DNA of 64,000 nt from Rickettsiaceae bacterium (GTDB lineage Bacteria > Pseudomonadota > Alphaproteobacteria > Rickettsiales > Rickettsiaceae): positions 296,001 through 360,000 of the forward strand of contig JACKKP010000001.1 in the NCBI GenBank assembly GCA_024236375.1, written 5' to 3'. Numbering within the stretch: the stretch's first letter is position 1; each line of letters begins with the position of its first letter. The notes under the pieces are model-generated. The model saw only the letters and a program-made list of their open reading frames with translations, made no database searches and had not been told where the DNA came from. Below are positions 20,007-29,088 of the stretch, piece by piece. The position numbers and the translations under genes are program-made.

Positions 20007-20083
20007 TGGTGGGCGATAACAGACTCGAACTGCCGACCTTTACGATGTCAACGTAACGCTCTAACCAACTGAGCTAATCGCCC
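20007..20083 (-). tRNA. tRNA-Val (GAC)
   Basis: On the minus strand, the acceptor GGGCGAT pairs with ATCGCCC. The D arm has TAGCTCAGTTGGTTAGAGC, the anticodon loop TTGACAT gives GAC, the T arm has GTTCGAGTC, and the CCA is encoded. Confidence 0.95.
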
Positions 20084-20170
20084 CCTAAATTGCTTGGTAG
20101 TTTGAATATGTACTATCAATTTGCTAAAATATCAAGTATAAATTTGCTCACAATCTAAGTAATAACATTT

Positions 20171-20818
20171 ATGAAAAAATTTATTATAGCACTTGATGGC
20201 CCTTCTGGTGCAGGAAAAAGTTTAATCGGCAGGATGATCGCAGCAAAATATTCTCTAAGATATTTTCCGTCCAGTTGGCTTTATCGTTATTTGGCGTATT
20301 CATGTAGACAGCTTAATATTAAACCAGACGAAATTGGTAATATAATTAAATTAGCATCTAAGCTTGAATATTTATATGAAAATAATAACCTAGATCTCAA
20401 CACAGAGGAAATAGGTAATTATGCTTCCAAAGTGGCAGCAATTGAAGAAATTCGTGAAATAATTAATATAGAGCTACAAAATATAATTGCTAAAACTAAT
20501 CGTATTATTATGGAAGGGCGTGATATCGGTTCTGTTGTTGCAGTAAATGCGCATCTAAAAATATACCTTACTGCGGATATTAAGATTCGTGCAGAAAGAC
20601 GATATAAACAGTTGTGTTCAGAAGGAAAAGAATGTATATTGAGTGATATTTTGAGCCTGATACAGGAACGTGATGCAAGAGATAAAGCGCGTGAGTTTGC
20701 TCCCTTAATTGTTGCTAATAACTCATTAGTGATTGATAGTTCGCATCTTACACCAGAAGAAATTATGCTTAAAATAGAACAACATATAGTGACTCATAAT
20801 GCCGCAGAGTTGCTTTAA
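20171..20818 (+). CDS. cmk: Cytidylate kinase
   Basis: This enzyme phosphorylates CMP/dCMP. The 215-aa protein has P-loop DGPSGAGKS (9-17), the EGRDIGSVV motif typical of CMP kinases, and the R-rich lid region IQERDARDKAREFAPL. It directly precedes rpsA, the classical cmk-rpsA order of proteobacteria, with a 60-bp gap. Confidence 0.96.
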   Translation: MKKFIIALDGPSGAGKSLIGRMIAAKYSLRYFPSSWLYRYLAYSCRQLNIKPDEIGNIIKLASKLEYLYENNNLDLNTEEIGNYASKVAAIEEIREIINIELQNIIAKTNRIIMEGRDIGSVVAVNAHLKIYLTADIKIRAERRYKQLCSEGKECILSDILSLIQERDARDKAREFAPLIVANNSLVIDSSHLTPEEIMLKIEQHIVTHNAAELL

Positions 20819-20878
20819 TTTTAACTTAAACTAGCTAAAATTTTACGGCATGATTTTAGCAAACTTTTTAGAGAATTT

Positions 20879-22606
20879 ATGAATATAAAAACAAGATTTG
20901 TCCCGCAATTAGCTGGAGTTGAATTAGGAAAAGAAGATTTTTCTAAATTATTAGACCAAGTCAATACCTCCAAAATTACTGAAGGATCAGTTGTCAAAGG
21001 TCAAGTAGTTGGAGTAACAAATGATGTAGTTATTGTTGATGTAGGACTTAAAAATGAAGGTAGAATTGCTATTTCAGAATTTAAGACGATCCAAGATCAC
21101 GAATTGCCAGTAGTAGGTGACATAGTCGATGTTTTTGTAGAAAAAGTAGAGGGTAGAAGGGGCACAATATTAAGTCGTGAAAAAGCCTTAAGAGAAGAAT
21201 CATGGAAAAGACTTGAGCAAATGTTTGAACGTGGTGAGAACGTTAATGGTCTTATATTTGGCAGAGTTAAAGGTGGTTTCACAGTGGATTTAGATGGAGT
21301 GGTAGCTTTCTTACCTGGTAGCCAAGCAGATGTCAGACCAATCAAAGATCCTAATGTGTTATTAAATATTGTACAGCCATTCCAAATTTTGAAAATGGAT
21401 GCTAAATTGGGTAATATAGTTGTATCTCGTAAGGCAATATTAGAAGAATCTCGTTCAGAAGATCGTGATAAAATGTTAGCTAATATTAAAGAAGGCGATA
21501 TACTGAAAGGTACAGTAAAAAATATTACAGATTACGGCGCTTTCATTGATTTAGGAAGTGTTGATGGTTTGTTACACGTTACAGATATTTCTTGGAGCAG
21601 AATTAATCATCCATCTGAAATGTTGCATTTTGGCCAAGAAGTTAAAGTAATGGTCATTAAATTCAATGAAGAGACCAAGAGAATTTCTTTGGGTATTAAA
21701 CAGCTTGATGCGAATCCATGGGAAAGCATTAAAGAAGAGTTTCCTGTAGGAAAACTTATGAAAGGCAAGATCACTAATATCGCAGATTATGGGGTGTTTA
21801 TTGAACTTAAAGATGGTATAGAAGGATTAGTTCATTCATCTGAAATAGCATGGGGTAAATCAAATCAAAATCCTAAAAAATCTTTGACAATTGGTGAAGA
21901 AGTTGAATTTGTGATATTAGATGTAGATACTGAGAAGCACAGAATATCTTTAAGTATTAAAAGATGTAAAGATAATCCGTTAGTAGAATTTGCTGAGAAA
22001 AATCCAGTAGGTAGTGTTATTACAGCGCCAGTCAGAAATATCACTGATTTTGGTATGTTCGTTGCTTTACGTGATAATATTGATGGTATGATCCATGAAA
22101 CAGATATTAGCTGGGGTAATAATAATTCCGAATTACTAAAAAATTATAATAAAGGCGACGAAATCGAGTGTAAGGTATTAAGCATTGATCTCGATAAAGA
22201 TAGGGTAGCTTTGGGTATTAAACAATTATCAGAAGATCCACATAAAGGTGCTTTTGAAGAATATAAGAAGAATAGTGATGTCAATTGTGTAGTCACTAAA
22301 GTGAAAAGTGACGGATTGGAAGTGTTGATTGATAATAAAGTACAGGGTTTCATTAAGAAAGCTGATATTTCTGCAGAACGTTCCGATCAAAAAACTGAAA
22401 GATTTTCAGAAGGAGATCGTTTAGATGCTAAGGTTATGTCAATTGATAAAGCAACTCGTCAAGTATCGTTATCTGTTAAAGCTTTGGAGTTGGATGAGCG
22501 TAAAAAGGCTATCAAAGAATATGGTTCTACTGATAGTGGAGCTAGCTTAGGTGACATTTTGGGTGCTGTTCTTGATAATAAGGATAAGTCTACAAAAGAA
22601 GAATAA
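20879..22606 (+). CDS. rpsA: 30S ribosomal protein S1
   Basis: The protein is 575 aa with six S1 OB-fold repeats (roughly 36-105, 120-185, 205-275, 290-360, 375-445 and 460-530). Repeated signatures are GAFIDLGSVDGLLHVTDISW, GVFIELKDGIEGLVHSSEI and GMFVALRDNIDGMIHETDIS. S1 delivers mRNA to the 30S subunit. A strong intrinsic terminator follows at 22644. Confidence 0.98.
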   Translation: MNIKTRFVPQLAGVELGKEDFSKLLDQVNTSKITEGSVVKGQVVGVTNDVVIVDVGLKNEGRIAISEFKTIQDHELPVVGDIVDVFVEKVEGRRGTILSREKALREESWKRLEQMFERGENVNGLIFGRVKGGFTVDLDGVVAFLPGSQADVRPIKDPNVLLNIVQPFQILKMDAKLGNIVVSRKAILEESRSEDRDKMLANIKEGDILKGTVKNITDYGAFIDLGSVDGLLHVTDISWSRINHPSEMLHFGQEVKVMVIKFNEETKRISLGIKQLDANPWESIKEEFPVGKLMKGKITNIADYGVFIELKDGIEGLVHSSEIAWGKSNQNPKKSLTIGEEVEFVILDVDTEKHRISLSIKRCKDNPLVEFAEKNPVGSVITAPVRNITDFGMFVALRDNIDGMIHETDISWGNNNSELLKNYNKGDEIECKVLSIDLDKDRVALGIKQLSEDPHKGAFEEYKKNSDVNCVVTKVKSDGLEVLIDNKVQGFIKKADISAERSDQKTERFSEGDRLDAKVMSIDKATRQVSLSVKALELDERKKAIKEYGSTDSGASLGDILGAVLDNKDKSTKEE

Positions 22607-22643
22607 TTCTACTGGCGAAATAGCTATTAGCAAATTTTTCACG

Positions 22644-22685
22644 AATTGCCGCATGATAATTACTCATGCGGCAATTTGATTTTTG
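22644..22685 (+). terminator. Rho-independent terminator after rpsA
   Basis: A perfect 13-bp stem, AATTGCCGCATGA (22644-22656) with TCATGCGGCAATT (22664-22676), has a 7-base loop. It is followed within three bases by a run of five T. Confidence 0.85.
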
Positions 22686-22724
22686 AGCTTAGAGGTAAAA
22701 CTTTATAGCGTCATAAATAATTTA

Positions 22725-23516
22725 ATGTTACAATCACGAAAAATTACATTACAAAATTCAGTGCAAAAACATAATATAATTGATGGAAAAAAAATCAGTA
22801 ACTCAATAATCGAAAATTTAAAGCTTGAGTATGACAAATATTTGGGTTTGGGTGGCGTACCAGTATGTTTGGCTATTATTTTAGTAGGAGATAATCCAGC
22901 AAGTAAAGTATATATACAAAATAAACAGAGATCCGCGTCATTTGTCGGGATGCAAACTAGATTAATTGAGTTGCCGAACAATATAGCAGAAAATGAGTTA
23001 CTGGGAATTATTGATAGTTTGAATATTGATGTTACAATTTCTGGTATCATAGTACAATTACCTCTGCCAAATCACATTGATAAACAAAAAGTGATTACTA
23101 AAATTAGTGCTGATAAAGACGTAGATGGTTTTCATCCATTAAATCTAGGATATTTATACGGGCCTGATAGCAATAAATTCGTGCCATGTACAGCGCTTGG
23201 ATGTCTAGAATTAATTAAATCATGCACAAAAGAACTAAGAGGTAAGCATGTAGTGGTTATAGGCAGGTCTATTATAGTGGGGCGGCCTTTAGCAGCATTA
23301 TTACTAAAAGAAGATTGTACTGTTACTATTTGTCACTCAGCTACCAAAAATTTATCGAATATTACAAAGCAAGCAGATATAGTGGTCTCTGCAATAGGTA
23401 AACCGAAATACTTAACTAAAGAATATTTTTCACCACAATCTATAGTAATTGATGTAGGAATTTCACGAATTAAAATCAATGGTGAAATGAAATTATGCGG
23501 TGATGTATTTTGCTGA
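22725..23516 (+). pseudogene. folD: FolD (methylenetetrahydrofolate dehydrogenase/cyclohydrolase) with decayed 3' end
   Basis: The 263-aa frame from ATG 22725 carries the FolD catalytic half: YIQNKQRSAS with the catalytic Lys, VQLPLP, DKDVDGFHPLN, and the NADP-binding GRSIIVGRPLAALL. It stops at a TGA (23514) right after GDVFC. The expected C-terminal segment is still recognisable beyond it. In the same frame ITP and PMTVAYLLVN appear near 23541-23597. FADVSDYK and VPGG sit in a shifted frame in between, and a second in-frame TGA lies at 23523. The family C-terminus (ITPVPGGVGPMT) lines the active site, so the product is probably non-functional. A TTG start at 22683 is possible but overlaps the rpsA terminator. 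Confidence 0.8.
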
Positions 23517-23758
23517 TGTATCTGACTACAAGCTTTTGGTATAACTCCCCAGTTCCAGGCGGTGAAGCCAATGACAGTAGCATATTTATTAGTGAATTGT
23601 TGCGCTGTACAAACCTTTGTCATAATAAATTGTGAGAAATATAGTTAAGTATATATTTGTTACACTTAGCTCCAATTATTGTAAAATTTGTAGTTTAATA
23701 TTTTATTTTGACTAAATATATCTTAAAATTTTAATAGTAAACTAAATTAAGAGATTAG

Positions 23759-24433
23759 ATGGCTTGGACTGAAACAGAAGATGACGAATTTTTGAAGAAC
23801 ATGCAAAAAATAGCAGCACAATTACAGCAACATAAGCAATCATGGCTTACAAACAATCATGAGGAAAAAACAGATCGTGCAGGGGCAGCAGGTTTATTTA
23901 GAAAGGAGGCAAATGCTAGTGATCAAAAATATCAAGGAACTGGAGACCCAATCGATCAAGCTAAAAAAGTCTTATATGATTTTGCTGCTCAGGTAACTGA
24001 TCCTATTGAAACAAATAAGAAGGAGCCAGTAACGCCGCTGACACAAGCTTTTACATCGAGCGGGAACAACACTAAACCATCGTTATTTTCGATGGAAAAT
24101 AATCCGCAATTAAAAGAAAAAATAATCTCTTGCCTTAGTGAGGTAACAGCAAAAATTACTTCTATAATGTTATCTAAAGGATTAGGCATGATAGCTGCCT
24201 TAACTGTCCAAGCCGCAGTGACAACAGCAGCAACTATTTTATTTGGCCCCGTTATAGGAATAGGCGCCAGTGTTGTTGCGACACCTGTTGCTACAGTAGC
24301 TGGTATTGCAGTAAAAAGAGCAAGTGACAAATTACTTAATAAGTATGTTAAATCAACTGTTAATGCAATAAAAACTTCTGTAGAAACTACTTGTCAAGTA
24401 GCAACTAATAAAACACCAACTCAGGCCCGTTAA
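23759..24433 (+). CDS. Unknown protein with Ala/Gly-rich hydrophobic hairpin
   Basis: I do not recognise this 224-aa protein. The N-terminal 115 residues are hydrophilic and Q/K-rich. Residues about 135-185 form a long hydrophobic Ala/Gly/Thr-rich stretch containing TTAATILFGPVIGIGASVVA, followed by a basic amphipathic tail. The FGP-glycine pattern recurs in the protein encoded at 25508-27332 (YGPPMALALLG, YGPMIVVGG). The two may therefore belong to one lineage-specific family that inserts into membranes. A secreted effector or toxin-like role is only a guess. Confidence 0.6.
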   Translation: MAWTETEDDEFLKNMQKIAAQLQQHKQSWLTNNHEEKTDRAGAAGLFRKEANASDQKYQGTGDPIDQAKKVLYDFAAQVTDPIETNKKEPVTPLTQAFTSSGNNTKPSLFSMENNPQLKEKIISCLSEVTAKITSIMLSKGLGMIAALTVQAAVTTAATILFGPVIGIGASVVATPVATVAGIAVKRASDKLLNKYVKSTVNAIKTSVETTCQVATNKTPTQAR

Positions 24434-24745
24434 TATCAGTTGTAATATCAGCCACAATGCTTATATGTAGGATCATTAGCAACAAATAAAGCGGTGCAAT
24501 AATTTTTATGATTAGTCATTTCTAAAAGTAACGAAAGAAATGACTTGTAAAACTAGGCATAATATCATGCCATTAAGCGCATAAGATTAATATATTGCTT
24601 TTCTATTTGTTGTCTCTATTATGAAAAAAATTATATTAAAAATATATCAAAATAAGCTTAATAAAGCTCATCCCTAAGAGAAGGATCCTTTTATAGTTTT
24701 TAATTATAATAACAATGATAATATAATTCATATTAATATCATAAA
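24434..24745. other. Intergenic 312 bp with one inverted repeat
   Basis: No gene is visible. A 10-bp inverted repeat (AGTCATTTCT at 24514-24523, AGAAATGACT at 24536-24545) has a 12-base loop and no T tract. It could be a weak terminator for the upstream gene or a protein-binding site. Confidence 0.4.
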
Positions 24746-25162
24746 ATGAGAAATATAGAAAAAGTACCTTTTACTCAAGAGCTGAAAACTAATATTAATA
24801 AAGAATTTACTCGTTATGCAATTGCTGAAAAGGGCTTTGATGGTGTTGCAGAAGAGCCTATAGCATTTGTAGCAAAAGAAAATAATATAGTGATGGGAAT
24901 ATGTGTTGTGCAGCTATTCTGGGGTAATCTTCACGTCAAAAATTTATTAGTCTATGAAGAATATCGCAGGGCCGGTGTAGGCCGCGAGTTAATTGCTCAT
25001 GCTTTAGAATTTGGCAAAAAGCAAGGATGTAAATTTGCTTATGTGGAAACAATGAGTTTCCAAGCTCCAGAATTTTACCAAAAACTCGGTTTTCGAGTGG
25101 AATTAAAAAGAGATGATTATGCAGGTAATAGCTCTTTTTATTATTTGCGCAAGGATTTGTAA
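24746..25162 (+). CDS. GNAT family N-acetyltransferase
   Basis: This 138-aa single-domain acetyltransferase has the acetyl-CoA-binding motif A in EEYRRAGVGRELIAHALEFG and the late motif APEFYQKLGFRVE. The substrate is unknown. Its central part resembles the second GNAT domain encoded at 60352-61326 (EEYRRKGIGSKLMG, AQEFYKKHGFKI), so the two may be related. It is flanked by noncoding DNA on both sides and probably has its own promoter. Confidence 0.88.
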   Translation: MRNIEKVPFTQELKTNINKEFTRYAIAEKGFDGVAEEPIAFVAKENNIVMGICVVQLFWGNLHVKNLLVYEEYRRAGVGRELIAHALEFGKKQGCKFAYVETMSFQAPEFYQKLGFRVELKRDDYAGNSSFYYLRKDL

Positions 25163-25507
25163 TTATTCCAATTTAATTGGCTTAAAGAGTCTCATCCTTG
25201 AGACATTTACCACATCCGCTATATGATTCCAGCTGTTTTCTGACGGCTTTATAGGACGATTATGATGTGGGTGATGAGGTTATTGTTGCCACGATGTGTC
25301 CCCCCCTTTTTGCCTTCTGCCAGCTGAATTAAGTGACCTTACCAGATGCGGCTGCTAGGGCTTCTCTAAATATTAATCTAATTAACCATAGTTGTATATT
25401 AGTCATAAACTATTTAAATAATGAACCTCAATTAAACACCTAATCTTTATTAGCAAACTACTTTAAGAATATAATCAAAGTTAATTAATTAATAATTAGA
25501 AAATATT
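25163..25507. other. Intergenic 345 bp with C7 tract
   Basis: The stretch around 25215-25345 looks less AT-rich than its flanks. It contains a run of seven C followed by five T and a repeated CAGCTG. No open frame of useful length or recognisable product was found. It may be a gene remnant. Confidence 0.35.
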
Positions 25508-26383
25508 ATGCCTAAAGTAGCAGAACCAAAATTCTCCACTTCATATTCAGGACAAGGCAATCTAGGGAGCACAAATTTCTCTGCCGTGACTAAGCTGTAT
25601 GAGCAATGTTCAACTCAGAATCAAGGAGAACAAGTTGAGAATAATGAGGGGCAAGATCAATCGCAAGGGCAATATTATTTTGGACAAAAGTTTCTTGATA
25701 GTGACTCGCGTTCTAATAATTTTCAAAACAATTATCACCAGGCAAATGATGCACTCTACCAGGATCCTAGAACACAAAAAGAGTCTAGTGGGTTTAATAA
25801 CTACAATAACTACAATAAATACCTCTCAGACCCGCCTGTATGGAATTCTAATAATCCTCAAAACAATGATGTTCAGGTAAGTAATTCCAACAACCCCAAT
25901 AGTGAACCAAACCAAGCTCAGTTATTAGAAAATGATATCAATAATCAGTCAGAGGCGCCTATAATATCGTCTTCTGAGCCTATAACCATTCAGCAACTGC
26001 AACAACAATTAGATCAGAATAAAGAACAAGCATTAGAAATAATATTAGCTTCTATAAATCTAATAAAAGAAGAGATAGAAAGTTTAAATAATAAGTCTCA
26101 AGCTGATATGTCTCAACAGGCTCAAGGATTATTTGAGAAGACTGAAGCATTATTTATGCATTATGCAACAACTGCAACATTATCAGAAGATGCTAAACGA
26201 CGTCAAGAATTTATGGAAGACGCGCATGAGCTATTTAATCAAATAACAAATAATCCAATTTATTTAAATGCAACTAATAATGAACAAGAACTCAGAAATA
26301 TCGGTGAAAGAAATAATAGATATATAGTTAATACTATAGCTAAAGTCGCAGGAGCGGGGGGCAGGAATAAGTGCTGCGATTAG
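25508..26383 (+). CDS. Q/N-rich unknown protein, N-terminal part of a gene split at a G6 tract
   Basis: I do not recognise this 291-aa frame. Residues 1-150 are low-complexity and rich in Asn, Gln and Ser (for example FNNYNNYNKY), which suggests a disordered region. Residues 160-270 are helical (QQLQQQLDQNKEQALEII and similar). The frame ends shortly after a run of six G (26356-26361). Removing one G joins it without a stop to the next frame through AGISAAISIASVMNATLITL. The whole then forms one 607-aa product (25508-27332). I list the halves separately because the sequence as given encodes two frames. Confidence 0.65.
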   Translation: MPKVAEPKFSTSYSGQGNLGSTNFSAVTKLYEQCSTQNQGEQVENNEGQDQSQGQYYFGQKFLDSDSRSNNFQNNYHQANDALYQDPRTQKESSGFNNYNNYNKYLSDPPVWNSNNPQNNDVQVSNSNNPNSEPNQAQLLENDINNQSEAPIISSSEPITIQQLQQQLDQNKEQALEIILASINLIKEEIESLNNKSQADMSQQAQGLFEKTEALFMHYATTATLSEDAKRRQEFMEDAHELFNQITNNPIYLNATNNEQELRNIGERNNRYIVNTIAKVAGAGGRNKCCD

Positions 26384-26396
26384 TATTGCTAGCGTT

Positions 26397-27332
26397 ATGA
26401 ACGCAACATTAATTACCTTATATGGGCCACCTATGGCGTTGGCACTATTAGGAGCAGCTGGTGTGGGAACAGCAGGTGTAGGAGCGTTGGCACTAGGTGC
26501 AGGAGCGTTTATTGCATATAAAGTAGGAGATAAACTATCTGAGGTTATTCTTAGTAATTTCTCTGCATTAGTAGGCAAAGGATTTAGTAAAGTTAAAAAT
26601 TTGTTGGTGCAATCTAAAAATAATAAAGCTCAGAATGAATCAATAATTAAATTAAAAAATAATTTATTACAGCAGATAGACGAAGCACAATTAGGTATTA
26701 TTGAAGCAAAAAACAATAAAAATAATAAGCTACTACATAACCACTTAGAGGATTTATATATTTATGCACATGTTTTAAAAGAGTTAGAGAAATCGCCTCA
26801 AGGAAAAAAACAAGCAGAACAATTTCAAAAAGATGCATTTAAAAAATTACAACAACATTCCTCTAGTAAAATCAATGCTCGCAATATATTTGAGAAAACA
26901 GGAAGAGTGGCGGGAAAAATAATGAGTTGGGCAATTGCTGCAGGGTGTGCAGCAATTGCAGCATTAGCAATTACTACTTTAGTTGCTAGCGCTTTAACTA
27001 CATTATATGGTCCTATGATTGTTGTTGGAGGGACAGCAGCAGCTAGTATTCTGACCGGTGTTGTAACTCATAAAGTTTCTAATATAGTTGCTACTTGGAG
27101 TTTTGAAAACATAGGTAAAGTGGCTGACATCGCAAAAAATGCTGTTTATGAGGCAGCGGCGTATCCAATCAAAAAAACTTTAAACGCTTTTAAAGATAAA
27201 AGCCACGTTGAACAAGTAACAAAAAATCAGGCAGCAAGTAAGGTGAGAAAGGACAAAACTAACAAAAGATTCCAAAATATAATAGCAAAATCAGATTCGC
27301 CTCAGAGGCAAGGTAGAGGTAGTAGCGTTTGA
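26397..27332 (+). CDS. Glycine-zipper hydrophobic unknown protein, C-terminal part of split gene
   Basis: This 311-aa frame has two hydrophobic Gly/Ala-rich blocks. One (about residues 1-45) contains ITLYGPPMALALLGAAGVGT. The other (about 178-222) contains LTTLYGPMIVVGGTAAAS. Each is followed by a VxxKVxxK/N-type basic stretch. Between them lies a Lys/Gln-rich helical segment. The two blocks look like an internal duplication of the same membrane hairpin. The ATG at 26397 is internal to the hydrophobic block if the G6 frameshift is bypassed. There is no good ribosome binding site, so independent translation is doubtful. Confidence 0.6.
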   Translation: MNATLITLYGPPMALALLGAAGVGTAGVGALALGAGAFIAYKVGDKLSEVILSNFSALVGKGFSKVKNLLVQSKNNKAQNESIIKLKNNLLQQIDEAQLGIIEAKNNKNNKLLHNHLEDLYIYAHVLKELEKSPQGKKQAEQFQKDAFKKLQQHSSSKINARNIFEKTGRVAGKIMSWAIAAGCAAIAALAITTLVASALTTLYGPMIVVGGTAAASILTGVVTHKVSNIVATWSFENIGKVADIAKNAVYEAAAYPIKKTLNAFKDKSHVEQVTKNQAASKVRKDKTNKRFQNIIAKSDSPQRQGRGSSV

Positions 27333-27355
27333 CATAGTTATAATAGAAGATAACA

Positions 27356-27393
27356 ATCAGGCAGCTTGGTAAGTGATTAACAAGTTGTCTGAT
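27356..27393 (+). terminator. Hairpin downstream of split glycine-zipper gene
   Basis: The arms ATCAGGCAGCTTG and CAAGTTGTCTGAT pair over 13 positions if two G-U pairs are allowed. That is only possible in RNA of the + strand. The T tract after it is weak (ATTCTTCC). It is a plausible terminator. Confidence 0.45.
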
Positions 27394-27467
27394 ATTCTTC
27401 CTATATTAGCTGTAAAATGAAAGGCACGCTTTGCTTTTCCCCTTATGCTTTACAATGATTTATTTTA

Positions 27468-27557
27468 TGGCGGAGAGAGGGGGATTCGAACCCCCGATAT
27501 AATTGCTTATATACACACTTTCCAGGCGTGCGCCTTCAACCACTCGGCCACCTCTCC
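27468..27557 (-). tRNA. tRNA-Ser (GGA)
   Basis: This is a class II tRNA of 90 nt on the minus strand. It starts GGAGAGGTGGCCGAGTGG, has anticodon loop CTGGAAA (GGA), a long variable arm, T arm GGTTCGAATCC, and an encoded CCA. Confidence 0.95.
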
Positions 27558-27649
27558 AAAGGAATATTAGCTATTTTACAAGATATATAAAATAATTTGA
27601 GCTATCATAACAATGAGATATTAATTAGTCAAAGTTTTATTTTGCCCTA

Positions 27650-28090
27650 TCAATATCTATCATCGTCATCTATGTGGGTTTTTTTGTAATTCTCATGGCG
27701 CATTTGTGCTTCAATACATAATGTCGCAACAGGCCTTGCCTCTAACCTTTTAAGACCAATTTTTTCTCCAGTCTCTTCACAATAGCCATAGTTGCGATTA
27801 TCTATTTTTTTGATAGTATGTTCTATTTTATCAATTAATTTTCTATAGCGGTCTCGGGTGCGTAGCTCAATACCTGCTTCAGTTTCTACGTTTGCACGGT
27901 CTGTCAGGTCAGGCTCATTCCAATTTTCTTCTTTTAAATGCTCTAAAGTATCTCGTGATTCTTTGAGTAGTTCATTCTTCCAGTCAATTAATTTTTTTTT
28001 GAAATACATTAATTGCATTATGTTCATGTATTCTTCATTTTCTGAAGGTTTATATCCTTCTGGTAAATCCTTGAAATTATCCATATTCAT
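27650..28090 (-). CDS. dksA: RNA polymerase-binding transcription factor DksA
   Basis: The protein is 146 aa from the ATG at 28090 (a TTG two codons earlier is also in frame). A coiled-coil region with DLTDRANVETEAGIELRTRDR carries the two Asp residues at the DksA coiled-coil tip. The zinc-finger region is YGYCEETGEKIGLKRLEARP followed by ATLCIEAQ. Only two of the four zinc cysteines are kept, as in other alphaproteobacterial DksA proteins. It acts in the RNA polymerase secondary channel, often with ppGpp. It lies between tRNA-Ser and xerC on the same strand. Confidence 0.93.
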   Translation of the reverse strand: MNMDNFKDLPEGYKPSENEEYMNIMQLMYFKKKLIDWKNELLKESRDTLEHLKEENWNEPDLTDRANVETEAGIELRTRDRYRKLIDKIEHTIKKIDNRNYGYCEETGEKIGLKRLEARPVATLCIEAQMRHENYKKTHIDDDDRY

Positions 28091-28159
28091 ATCCAATTAA
28101 TTTATTCCAAAATACTATAGAGTAGATTTTAAAAATAGTACAAGAATAATTTTATCATT

Positions 28160-29083
28160 TTATTTTTTTGCATCAGGATGTGATTTGTTATATACGTCTT
28201 GCAGATGAGCATGATTTATTTTTGTATATTGCTGAGTGGTTGATAAACTTTGGTGCCCAAGTAAATCCTGTATTGAACGTAAATTAGCGCCATTTTCTAG
28301 GAGATGGGTCGCAAAACTATGACGTAAACTGTGCGAACTGAATGATTCTGGTAAGCCTATTAGCCGTCGCATTTTAATTAATTCTGCGCCGAATACTGAT
28401 CTTTGTAATATTTTACCTTTCTCGCCGCGGAATATTGGTTCATTATCTTCGATTGGATGCGGCAGAACCTGAAGATATAACTCAATCATCTTATATGCGG
28501 CTGCTATCCATGGTACTGATCTTTGTTTTTTACCTTTGCCGGTAATTTGTAAGAAATCTCGATTAATAAGATGCTTTTTGGTTATAGAAAGCGCTTCAGA
28601 AATACGAAGTCCTGCAGCGTAAATCAGAATAAGTAATGCCTTATTACGCAAATAAATCCATTCCAGTGACCCCAAAATATTCTCACTATCTATTGCAGAA
28701 AATGTTTGCTCTAAATTCAAGGCTTTAGGTAATGGTTTCTTTTGTTTAGGAGGTTTAATTAAATATAGACTATGACAGTTCACCCCGTCAATTTTCTCCA
28801 AATAACGATATAATGTTTTAATAGCTGATAATGCTCTACAATTTGATGACGCTATATAATTATCTGTATGTCTTTGTGCTAGCCAGCTTCTAATTAATCT
28901 TACATTTATTGCCTTAATGTCATTATAAGATACTATTTTATTTTGATATTTATGAATGAAATGCAAAAAGTGCTGAATGTCAACTTGATAAGAACTAATT
29001 GTATGTATACTATAATTACGCTGCGCTTGAAGATAGTCTGTAAATTGATCTAGTTTTTCTTGCAGTGATCTCTCAACAAACAT
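28160..29083 (-). CDS. xerC: Tyrosine recombinase XerC
   Basis: This 307-aa partner of XerD at dif has the catalytic residues in AGLRISEAL, SHSLRHSFATHLLENGANLRS, LGHQSLS and TTQQYTKI. The LGHxSLSTTQxYT pattern is the XerC form. It lies 5 bp downstream of mnmE on the same strand, so the two are probably co-transcribed. Confidence 0.92.
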   Translation of the reverse strand: MFVERSLQEKLDQFTDYLQAQRNYSIHTISSYQVDIQHFLHFIHKYQNKIVSYNDIKAINVRLIRSWLAQRHTDNYIASSNCRALSAIKTLYRYLEKIDGVNCHSLYLIKPPKQKKPLPKALNLEQTFSAIDSENILGSLEWIYLRNKALLILIYAAGLRISEALSITKKHLINRDFLQITGKGKKQRSVPWIAAAYKMIELYLQVLPHPIEDNEPIFRGEKGKILQRSVFGAELIKMRRLIGLPESFSSHSLRHSFATHLLENGANLRSIQDLLGHQSLSTTQQYTKINHAHLQDVYNKSHPDAKK

Positions 29084-29088
29084 AACGT

